NCBI GenBank assembly: GCA_007117945.1
Contig: SKTN01000231.1
Location: forward strand, 1 to 7,939
DNA from: Nitriliruptoraceae bacterium
GTDB lineage: Bacteria; Actinomycetota; Nitriliruptoria; Nitriliruptorales; Nitriliruptoraceae
Reading direction: 5' to 3'
Length of the DNA: 7,939 nt
The notes under the pieces are model-generated. The model did no database searches and was not told where the DNA came from. It saw only the letters and a list, made by a program, of their open reading frames with translations. Below, piece after piece: positions 1 through 5,524 of this stretch (position 1 is the stretch's first letter; each line of letters begins with the position of its first letter). Made by a program: the position numbers and the translations under genes.

Positions 1-1203
1 AAGTGGCTGCTCCCGGCGGTCGACGGTGACCGCAGCTCCGCCGAGGCCCTGCCGGGCATCTCCTCGCGGTACGGACTGGACGGCCGTCTCCACGCCGCGC
101 GGGTCCCCGCCGACAGCCCCCTGGTGGGCCGCGAGGTGGAGGACATCGAACGGCGCGAGCCCGGGGTGCTCATCGCCGCCGTGGCGGTACCCGACGAGGA
201 TCCCCGCCTGGCGCCACGCCGCGAACAGCGCCTGGAAGCCGGCACCGTGGTCGGCATCACGGGGCCGGAGGAGGACGTCGATGCCTTCGCGAGCGGGCAC
301 GGCCTGGAGCGCATCGCCCCGGCTGACGATCCCTTCGCCCGGGTGGTCGATCCCGAGCAGGCCGGCCTGGTCGAGGTGTCGGTGCGTCCCGGCTCCGATG
401 CGGTGGGGGAGCGCGTGGGCGACCTGCGCCTGCGGGTGCGGTTCGGGACCGCACTGCTGGCGGTCCACCACCGCGGCGAGATCCTCACCGAGGACCTGCG
501 CGAGCACCGGCTGGGCGCGGGGGACGTGCTGGTGCTCTTCGGCCCCTGGGAGCGGATGCGCGACGTGGACGCCGACCCCTCCTTCGTGGTGATCAGTGAC
601 CACCCCACCGAGCCACCCCGCACCGGCAAGCGCCTGTGGGCGCTCGGGGCCTTCGCCGTGGCACTCGGGCTCGTCATCTTCACCGACATGCAGCTCTCCC
701 TGGCCCTGATGGTCGGTGCGATCGCGATCCTGCTCCTGCAGGTGCTCACACCTGATGAGGCCTACCGGGCCGTGAGCTGGAAGACGGTGTTCCTGCTGGC
801 GGCCCTGATCCCCCTGGGCCAGGCCGTGGAGGAGACGGGGACCGCCGCCTTCATCGCCGAGGGTGTGGTCACCGCCACCGCGGATCTACCCGGCTGGGCG
901 ATCCTGGCCACGATCGGGCTGCTGACCACCGTGTTCACCCTGATCGTCTCCAACGTCGGGGCGACGGTGCTGCTGGTGCCTCTGGCCGTCAACGTCGCGA
1001 TCGGCGTCGGAGCGGATCCGGCCACCTTCGGGTTGATGGTCGCGATCGCCGCCTCCAACGCCTTCCTGCTGCCCACCCACCAGGTCAACGCCCTGTTGAT
1101 GGGGCCGGGGGGCTACCGCGTCGCCGACTACGTGCGCGCCGGTACCGCGATGAGCGTGGTGTTCCTGGTGATCGCCGTACCGATGCTCCTGCTCTTCGGC
1201 TGA
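1..1203 (+). CDS. SLC13/DASS-family permease with two RCK_C domains, 3' part (5' end outside window)
   Basis: The frame is open from base 1 to the TGA at 1201-1203, giving 400 residues; the start and first membrane half lie upstream. Window residues about 24-105 and 122-200 look like two RCK_C (TrkA-C) cytosolic domains, with the 'PADSPLVGREV' and 'VRPGSDAVGERVGDL' openings typical of that fold. From about residue 212 it is membrane protein, with roughly five hydrophobic segments. Two SLC13 signatures are visible: 'SNVGATVLLVPLAVN' (residues 317-331) and 'ASNAFLLPTHQVNALLMGPGGY' region (351-372), which in the family form the paired ion/substrate-binding loops. The arrangement matches the YfbS/SAC1-like branch (about 600 residues), secondary transporters at the cytoplasmic membrane usually assigned to sulfate, other oxyanions or dicarboxylates. 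Substrate cannot be read here. A GntR regulator follows in the same direction after 68 bp. Family confidence is high, substrate unknown. Confidence 0.9.
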   Translation, partial: KWLLPAVDGDRSSAEALPGISSRYGLDGRLHAARVPADSPLVGREVEDIERREPGVLIAAVAVPDEDPRLAPRREQRLEAGTVVGITGPEEDVDAFASGHGLERIAPADDPFARVVDPEQAGLVEVSVRPGSDAVGERVGDLRLRVRFGTALLAVHHRGEILTEDLREHRLGAGDVLVLFGPWERMRDVDADPSFVVISDHPTEPPRTGKRLWALGAFAVALGLVIFTDMQLSLALMVGAIAILLLQVLTPDEAYRAVSWKTVFLLAALIPLGQAVEETGTAAFIAEGVVTATADLPGWAILATIGLLTTVFTLIVSNVGATVLLVPLAVNVAIGVGADPATFGLMVAIAASNAFLLPTHQVNALLMGPGGYRVADYVRAGTAMSVVFLVIAVPMLLLFG

Positions 1204-1226
1204 GCGGTGACCTAGGCTCGCACTCC

Positions 1227-1271
1227 GCGGGGGTCCCGTGATCCCCACCCCCCGCCGTTGGGGGTGGAGCC
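1227..1271 (+). promoter_or_regulatory. G/C-rich leader before gntR with two mutually exclusive hairpins over the ribosome binding site
   Basis: Three segments can pair in two exclusive ways. Segment 1 (GCGGGGG, 1227-1233) pairs with segment 2 (CCCCCGC, 1249-1255) over 7 bp. Segment 2 (CCACCCCC, 1245-1252) also pairs with segment 3 (GGGGGTGG, 1260-1267) over 8 bp with a 7-nt loop. Segment 3 is the purine-rich ribosome binding region just before the GTG at 1272. A TAGGCT hexamer at 1213-1218 fits the actinobacterial TANNNT -10 pattern and would start a transcript near 1225, but I see no matching -35. The pairing is directly visible; a switching role is inference, and G/C-rich DNA makes such pairings by chance. 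Confidence 0.35.
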
Positions 1272-2045
1272 GTGAGCGAGTCCGTCACCACGGGCGGCAA
1301 CCGGCCGTTGTGGCAGCAGGTGCTCGACGATCTCGAGCGGCGTATCGCCTCCGGCGACATCGTGGACCGGTTCCCGACGGACAAGGAACTGACCGAGCAC
1401 TACGGGGTCAGCCGCCACACGGTGCGCGAGGCCGTCCAACGGTTGCGCGCACGGGGCCTGGTGGACCGTCACCGCGGGCGGGGCAGCTTCCTCAACGAGG
1501 CGATGCTGACCCAGCCGCTGGGCGGGCTCTACAGCCTCTTCCGCGCCGTGGAGGAAGCCGGCCTCGAGCAGCGCTCCGAGGTGCTGTTCCTCGGACCCGA
1601 CCGCGACGAGCGGGCCGCTGACCACCTCGGCCTGCCGCCCCGGGCGGAACTGGTGCGGCTCGAACGTGTCCGCTACGCCGGCGGCGAGCCCCTGGCCATC
1701 GATGACACCTGGCTGCCGGCCGACATCGGCCGCAGCGTGCTCGACGCCGACTTCAGCCGCGCCGCCCTCTACGACCTGCTGAGCGAGTTGAGCGCGGTCC
1801 GCATCACCGCGGCCGACGAGACGCTGACGCCCGTGGTCCCCGACGACCGGCTCATCGAGGTCCTCCAGCTGGCGCCCGGTGAGGGGCTGCTGCGCGTCGA
1901 ACGGCTCGCCTCCAGCGGTGAGCGTCCCGTGGAGTACCGCACCACCCTGATCCGCGGGCAGCGCTTCCGCTACACGTCCTCGTGGCGCGCCGACGAGGGG
2001 GCCGGGCCCACCACCGGCTTCGTGGAGGCGGACCGGGGCTCCTGA
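1272..2045 (+). CDS. GntR-family transcriptional regulator, HutC subfamily (wHTH + UTRA)
   Basis: This 257-residue protein has the usual HutC-type length. Residues about 13-74 form the GntR winged helix: 'FPTDKELTEHYGVSRHTVRE' (34-53) is the canonical helix-turn-helix, and 'RGLVDRHRGRGSFL' (61-74) is the wing. Residues about 95-237 match the UTRA effector domain, with the chorismate-lyase-like pattern 'LVRLERVRYAGGEPLAIDD' and the closing 'VEYRTTLIRGQRFRY'. Members bind operators as dimers and release on binding a small metabolite, often a sugar phosphate or amino-acid derivative; the ligand here is not deducible. The GTG at 1272 is chosen because the conserved N-terminal helix begins shortly after it and a GGTGGAG motif lies just upstream, though with only 2 nt spacing. 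It follows the SLC13 permease in the same direction and could control it or be its own target. The leader may fold over the start. Confidence 0.93.
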   Translation: MSESVTTGGNRPLWQQVLDDLERRIASGDIVDRFPTDKELTEHYGVSRHTVREAVQRLRARGLVDRHRGRGSFLNEAMLTQPLGGLYSLFRAVEEAGLEQRSEVLFLGPDRDERAADHLGLPPRAELVRLERVRYAGGEPLAIDDTWLPADIGRSVLDADFSRAALYDLLSELSAVRITAADETLTPVVPDDRLIEVLQLAPGEGLLRVERLASSGERPVEYRTTLIRGQRFRYTSSWRADEGAGPTTGFVEADRGS

Positions 2046-2082
2046 GGTGTGCGCGTGCTGCACGGGCCGGGGGCGGCCGGGC

Positions 2083-2092
2083 TGTCCGGACA
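2083..2092. promoter_or_regulatory. Perfect 10-bp palindrome upstream of the rhodanese gene
   Basis: TGTCCGGACA is fully self-complementary and lies 38 bp after the gntR stop and 108 bp before the rhodanese start. A partial echo (TATCCGG) follows directly. It is placed where an operator could sit in the 155-bp gap. I could not find a convincing -35/-10 pair beside it, so its role is open. Confidence 0.25.
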
Positions 2093-2200
2093 TATCCGGG
2101 GTGCGGTTGGCGTTCACTGCACACAGCGGCACCCCGGCCGCTGACCGAGCCGTCGTGGCCCGGGGCCACCCACCCGCGCCCCATGACCCTGGAGTCGACC

Positions 2201-2629
2201 GTGCGTCACACGCCCCTCGCCCTTGCCTTCGCCGCCATCGCCGCCCTGGTGCTCGCCGCCTGTGGCGGGGCCGACGCCGCCGAGGACGCCGGGGAGGCCA
2301 CCGAGCGTCCCGGGGTGGTCCAGATCGATGCGGGCGCGGCGGTGTCCCTGCTCGACGAGCGTGACGACCTCACGGTGATCGACGTGCGCACCCCCGAGGA
2401 GTTCGCCGCAGGTCACCTCGCCGGTGCGGAGCTGGTCGACATCTACGAGCCGGCCTTCACCGACGAGATCGACGGTCTCGACCGCGACGCCAGCTACGTC
2501 CTGTACTGCCGCACCGGCAACCGCAGCGGTCAGGCAGCCGCCCTGATGGAGGACCTCGGCTTCGCCGAGGTGTACGACGCGGGCGCCCTCGACGACCTCG
2601 CCGGGGCCGGCGCCGCCGTCGAGCGCTGA
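2201..2629 (+). CDS. Secreted rhodanese-domain lipoprotein
   Basis: This single-domain rhodanese of 142 residues carries a lipoprotein signal. The N-terminus has a short positive region (MRH), a hydrophobic stretch and the lipobox 'LVLAAC', so Cys21 is the probable lipidated residue. The rhodanese domain spans about 40-140: 'VIDVRTPEEFAAGHLAGA' (59-76) is the CH2A-type region, and the active-site loop is 'CRTGNR' (103-108) with catalytic Cys103. Rhodaneses carry sulfur as a cysteine persulfide; this one would act on the outer face of the membrane. The usual 'GG...W' near the C-terminus is reduced to 'DAGALDDL'. GTG 2201 is preferred over ATG 2183 because GGAG at 2191-2194 lies 6 nt before it and the signal peptide then has normal length. 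It converges with the aldo/keto reductase, 9 bp apart. Partner and substrate are unknown. Confidence 0.88.
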   Translation: MRHTPLALAFAAIAALVLAACGGADAAEDAGEATERPGVVQIDAGAAVSLLDERDDLTVIDVRTPEEFAAGHLAGAELVDIYEPAFTDEIDGLDRDASYVLYCRTGNRSGQAAALMEDLGFAEVYDAGALDDLAGAGAAVER

Positions 2630-2638
2630 CCGGCCGCC

Positions 2639-3616
2639 TCAGGTCCAGGGCATCGCTGCGCGCCGCTGCCAGTAGGCACCGGCCGGCTCCGCCACGGACT
2701 GCAGCTCCTCGGTCAGCCCGGCGGGCAACGTGAGCTCGGCGGCGTCCAGGTTGCTGTCGAGGTGTTCCACGGTGGCCGCACCGGAGAGCACCACGTCGCT
2801 GAAGGGCTGGGCGAGGGCCACGGCCGTCGCCAGGGTGTCCACGCTGACCCGGAGCTCGGCGGCGGCCGCGGACACCGCGGGGGGAACGTCGCCGCGGATC
2901 GTGAGGCGACCGTTGGCCACGGCCTCCTTGATGGTCACGCCCCATCCGGCCTCGTGGGCCTCGGCCAGCGCCGCTCCCACGGAGGGCTCCAGCAGGTTCC
3001 AGGTGGCCTGCACCGAGCGGAAGGGTGCCGCACCCCGCTGTGCGAGCTCCAGGGCCCGGCGCAGCGTGTCGGCCTGCTCGGGCCCCGACAGGGTGAGCCC
3101 GATCGTCACACCTGCCTCGACCAGCCCGGTCAGGGCCCCGGTCACCTCGGGATCCTCCAGCACGCCCGTGGTGAGCGAGGCGGAGTGCACCTGGTAGAGG
3201 TCGAGGTGGTCCTCCAGCAGCTTCCGGGTCTCGGCGATCTGGCGCTCGAAGGTCGCCAGGCCGTGGTCCTTGACCTCGTGGGGATCCGCATCGACCCGCC
3301 AGCCGGCGACGTAGGTGTACCCCCACTTCGACCCCACCGTCACCGTCCCGGCCCGGTCGGGGTCGGTGGCCAGCCAGTCGGCGAGGAACGCCTCCCCGTA
3401 GCCGTAGGACCGGGCGGTGTCGAGGTAGCGCACCCCCCGGGCGTAGGCGCGGTCGAGCACCGCGGCGGTCCGCCGGTTCAGCCCCGCGACGCTGCGGTCC
3501 TCGGCGAGGTCGACGCCGTGACCGAGGTTGAGGTAGCCGGGTCGGCCGAGTGCGGCGAGGCCGACGCCGAGCGGCGTGACCTGGAGGCCGGTCCGGCCGT
3601 AGGGGACGGGTTCCAC
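2639..3616 (-). CDS. Aldo/keto reductase
   Basis: This 325-residue protein is a full-length NAD(P)H-dependent aldo/keto reductase of TIM-barrel type. The catalytic tetrad is visible: Asp66 and Tyr71 in 'YLDTARSYG' (64-72), Lys97 in 'VGSKWGY' (94-100) and His144 in 'DLYQVHS' (139-145). The cofactor-binding end of the barrel is seen at 'GAATVEHLDSNLDA' (279-292). The first strands ('YGRTGLQVTPLGVGL', 6-20) are typical. The GTG at 3616 is chosen because AGGAG (plus strand 3623-3627) lies 6 nt upstream and the family's conserved N-terminus begins there; a longer frame upstream to 3790 adds non-conserved sequence. The enzyme reduces carbonyls or oxidises sugars or alcohols; the substrate is not readable. 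It is divergent from the winged-helix regulator, with 144 bp between them, so the regulator might also act on it. Confidence 0.92.
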   Translation of the reverse strand: MEPVPYGRTGLQVTPLGVGLAALGRPGYLNLGHGVDLAEDRSVAGLNRRTAAVLDRAYARGVRYLDTARSYGYGEAFLADWLATDPDRAGTVTVGSKWGYTYVAGWRVDADPHEVKDHGLATFERQIAETRKLLEDHLDLYQVHSASLTTGVLEDPEVTGALTGLVEAGVTIGLTLSGPEQADTLRRALELAQRGAAPFRSVQATWNLLEPSVGAALAEAHEAGWGVTIKEAVANGRLTIRGDVPPAVSAAAAELRVSVDTLATAVALAQPFSDVVLSGAATVEHLDSNLDAAELTLPAGLTEELQSVAEPAGAYWQRRAAMPWT

Positions 3617-3645
3617 GCGGCGCTCCTGGCGGGTCGGGATGGCTC

Positions 3646-3694
3646 GGTCCCCCGTGGACCGTCGGGACGGTAGTGCACGTGGGGAGCGGGTCAC
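3646..3694 (-). promoter_or_regulatory. Candidate promoter and operator of the aldo/keto reductase gene
   Basis: Read on the minus strand, GTGACC (plus 3689-3694) and TACCGT (plus 3667-3672) are separated by 16 nt and could serve as -35 and -10, giving a start near 3660 and a 44-nt leader. Two perfect inverted repeats sit on this site: CCGTC-GG-GACGG at 3659-3670, overlapping the -10, and GGTCC-N5-GGACC at 3646-3660, over the predicted start. Such placement suits a repressor. The elements are visible; function is inferred and the hexamers match consensus only partly. Confidence 0.35.
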
Positions 3695-3725
3695 ACCCCT
3701 CCTGCAGACAGCGGCACAGAGCCCC

Positions 3726-3754
3726 TTGTCGTTCCGAGCACTTCGTGTTACAAA
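3726..3754 (+). promoter_or_regulatory. Candidate promoter giving a leaderless winged-helix/LiaF operon
   Basis: TTGTCG (3726-3731) and TACAAA (3749-3754) are separated by 17 nt and each match the main sigma-factor consensus at four of six positions. A start 7 nt after the -10 falls at 3761, the A of the ATG of the winged-helix gene. The bases before that ATG lack a Shine-Dalgarno motif, unlike most other starts in the window. Together these suggest a leaderless mRNA, a common form in actinobacteria. The stretch is also noticeably more AT-rich than its surroundings. Confidence 0.5.
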
Positions 3755-3760
3755 CCAAAG

Positions 3761-4090
3761 ATGTTCCCCGATCTCGACCCCGTGCTCCACGCGCCGGCGC
3801 GCCTGCAGCTCGCCGCGTTGCTGGAGCTGCTCCAGGGTGGGGACACCCTGACCTTCCCCCAGCTCCAGCAGCTGACGGGTGCGACGGCGGGGAACCTGTC
3901 AACGCACCTGCGTCGCCTCGAGGACGCCGGCTACGTGGCCGTCACCAAGGCCTACGACGATCGCACGCCCGTCACGCGGGTCCGGATGTCGTCGAGGGGC
4001 CGGCAGGCGCTCGAGGGCTACCGGCATGGGATGCGACGCCACCTCGACGGGGAGCACGCCCGTCGACTGCTCGAGGAGGTCGAGCCATGA
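3761..4090 (+). CDS. Small winged-helix transcriptional regulator (HTH_34 / ArsR-MarR-like)
   Basis: This 109-residue protein is a single winged helix-turn-helix domain resembling the PF13601-type 'winged helix DNA-binding' family. 'PARLQLAALLELL' (12-24) is the first helix; 'TFPQLQQLTGATAGNLSTHLRRLEDAGYVAV' (31-61) holds the positioning and recognition helices, and residues 59-76 form the wing with 'DDRTPVTRVRMSSRGR'. I see no cysteine cluster or ligand domain, so signal sensing is not obvious; such proteins usually act as dimers. The ATG at 3761 has no Shine-Dalgarno but coincides with a predicted transcription start. Its stop overlaps the next start (ATGA, 4087-4090), so it is translated together with the LiaF-like genes, and autoregulation or control by a membrane partner is plausible. 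It is divergent from the aldo/keto reductase. Confidence 0.88.
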   Translation: MFPDLDPVLHAPARLQLAALLELLQGGDTLTFPQLQQLTGATAGNLSTHLRRLEDAGYVAVTKAYDDRTPVTRVRMSSRGRQALEGYRHGMRRHLDGEHARRLLEEVEP

Positions 4091-4785
4091 CCACGCAGGA
4101 CCAACGCACGCGGCGGGGCGGTGGACGGCTCGATGGGGCGGTCCCCTTCGGCCTGGGGCTCATCGCGCTCGGGGGACTGCTGGCGCTCGACAACCTCGAG
4201 GTCCTCGACGCCGGGGCGCTGTTGGCCGGCTGGTGGCCCGTGGCCCTGCTGGTCGCGGGCCTGTGGTGGTTGGTGACCGGCTCCCCGGTACTGGGGGGTG
4301 TGATCCTGGTGATCGGGGCCCTGCTGCTGGCCTCCACCCAGGAGCTGGTGGAGGTCGAGCTGGGTCGGCTGGTGTTCCCGGGCCTGCTCGTGGTCGTCGG
4401 CGGTGGCCTGCTCCAGGCGGGCATCCGGGTCCGCAGGGCCCGGTTCGAGGTGCTGGCGGCCCGTGCGGGTGGGAGCGGCTCGGGGGCGCCGGTGGTGGGC
4501 CCCTCCGCCACGGCGGTGTTCGGTGACGCGCGGTTGCTCGTGGGCGAGGATGGCAGCGACCCCGGGCGTGTGGTGGTCACCGCCACCTCGGTGTTCGGGG
4601 AGGTGTCCGTGGAGGTCCCCGACGGGTGGGGCATCGAGGACCGGATCACCCGGATCCTCGGGGACGTCAAGGTGCCCCGGAGCCAGGTCGCCTACCCGGA
4701 GTCGCCGGTGGTGGTCCTCCACGGTCTGGTGCTGTTCGGCGACGTGCAGGTGCGCTACGTGGATCTGGCGGAGGGCGGACGATGA
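4087..4785 (+). CDS. LiaF-like membrane protein 1 (four TM segments + LiaF-type C-terminal domain)
   Basis: This 232-residue protein has about four hydrophobic segments (18-35, 46-64, 67-84, 93-113), with 'WWPVALLVAGLWWLV' (49-63) typical of the LiaI/LiaF transmembrane region (DUF5668-like). A charged, Gly/Ser-rich linker leads to a C-terminal domain (about 140-232) like the LiaF 'cell wall-active antibiotics response' domain, with the recurring strands 'TAVFGDARL' (142), 'TSVFGEVSVEV' (167), 'ILGDVKV' (190) and 'LVLFGDVQV' (214). In Firmicutes LiaF holds back the LiaS kinase until the envelope is stressed; here no kinase is present. ATG 4087 overlaps the previous stop, with GAGGAGG (4073-4079) 7 nt ahead, so translation is coupled. 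It likely acts at the cytoplasmic membrane. Family assignment is good; an envelope-stress role is inferred. Confidence 0.85.
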   Translation: MTTQDQRTRRGGGRLDGAVPFGLGLIALGGLLALDNLEVLDAGALLAGWWPVALLVAGLWWLVTGSPVLGGVILVIGALLLASTQELVEVELGRLVFPGLLVVVGGGLLQAGIRVRRARFEVLAARAGGSGSGAPVVGPSATAVFGDARLLVGEDGSDPGRVVVTATSVFGEVSVEVPDGWGIEDRITRILGDVKVPRSQVAYPESPVVVLHGLVLFGDVQVRYVDLAEGGR

Positions 4786-5477
4786 GCGGACGGGAGCAGG
4801 GACGCAGGGTGGTTACCGGGGGAGCGGTCGCAGCGGTGCAGCGCCCCCTGGCCTCCGGGTTGACCCTGGCCGGCACACTGCTGGTGGTGCTCGGGGTGGG
4901 TCGGGCGCTGGTGGTGCTGGGGGTGTTCCCCGACGCGCTCGCCGAGGTGCTCGGTCAGTGGTGGCCGGTGCTGCTGGTCGCGGTCGGGGTGTGGCTGGCC
5001 CTGACCGGCCGGCGGGTCACCGGGCTTGCCCTCGGGCTGCTCGGCGCGCTGCTGCTGGGTACCCGGGTGCTGCCCGACGGGGCCTTCGCGCCGGCGCTGC
5101 TGATCCTCATCGGGCTGCTCGTGTTGTGGGGTGCCTCCGGGGGCAGGCGGTGGGTGCTCGGCGGCGGGGCCGTGGCCCTGTTCGACGACGTGCGCACCTC
5201 GGGTACCGGTCAGCCGGCAGCCCGCTCCTACGTCGCGGTGTTCGGCGAGTCCGAGGGGCGCCTCGACCCGCAGCTGGCCGACGAGGGGCCCGTGGAGTGC
5301 CTCGCGGTGTTCGGGGACGTCCAGGTCACCGTGCCCACCGATGTCGCCGTGGTGCTCTCGGAGACGGCGGTCTTCGGGGACGTGCGTGCACCGGAGCCGC
5401 CACCGGGACCGGTGACGAGCACCGTGCTGGTGCGCGCCACCGCGGTCTTCGGCGACGTGCGACTGCGGCGCGTCTAG
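4782..5477 (+). CDS. LiaF-like membrane protein 2 with a VFGDV strand ladder
   Basis: This 231-residue protein repeats the plan of the preceding gene. It has four hydrophobic segments (about 25-48, 59-76, 78-94, 101-119), with 'QWWPVLLVAVGVWLAL' (59-74) matching the upstream copy. Its C-terminal domain (about 128-231) shows five spaced strands: 'ALFDDV' (132), 'VAVFGE' (151), 'LAVFGDV' (174), 'TAVFGDV' (195) and 'TAVFGDV' (220), the last close to the C-terminus. This periodicity suggests a stacked beta fold. The two proteins are clearly related but diverged, so this is an old duplication and not a recent one. ATG 4782 overlaps the upstream stop as ATGA, with GGAGGG (4770-4775) 6 nt ahead. The pair may form a hetero-oligomer; that is inference. 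Confidence 0.83.
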   Translation: MSGREQGRRVVTGGAVAAVQRPLASGLTLAGTLLVVLGVGRALVVLGVFPDALAEVLGQWWPVLLVAVGVWLALTGRRVTGLALGLLGALLLGTRVLPDGAFAPALLILIGLLVLWGASGGRRWVLGGGAVALFDDVRTSGTGQPAARSYVAVFGESEGRLDPQLADEGPVECLAVFGDVQVTVPTDVAVVLSETAVFGDVRAPEPPPGPVTSTVLVRATAVFGDVRLRRV

Positions 5478-5488
5478 GTCGTGGGGCG

Positions 5489-5524
5489 GGGGAGCGGCTC
5501 GGGTCAGTACCGGCCGAACTCCCC
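5489..5524. terminator. Candidate bidirectional hairpin between converging genes
   Basis: GGGGAG plus CGGCT (5489-5499) pairs with GGCCG, an AA bulge, and CTCCCC (5512-5524), making about 11 pairs including one G-T, around a 12-nt loop. It begins 11 bp after the LiaF-like stop at 5477 and includes the last codons and TGA (plus 5504-5506) of the DUF411 gene. There is no T-run on either side, so it would be a non-canonical actinobacterial-type terminator at best. Confidence 0.35.

Noticed and set aside
2183..2200. ATG 2183 as rhodanese start
   Set aside because: No good ribosome site; GGAG lies between it and GTG 2201, and the shorter protein has a better signal peptide. It cannot be fully excluded.
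3617..3790. Longer aldo/keto reductase start at 3790
   Set aside because: The added 58 residues are not family-like, would overlap the regulator start, and the GTG at 3616 has AGGAG at the right distance.
2457..3902. 481-codon minus-strand frame opposite and out of frame with the aldo/keto reductase
   Set aside because: Arg/Gly/Pro-rich with no domain; the overlapping frame has a complete catalytic tetrad.
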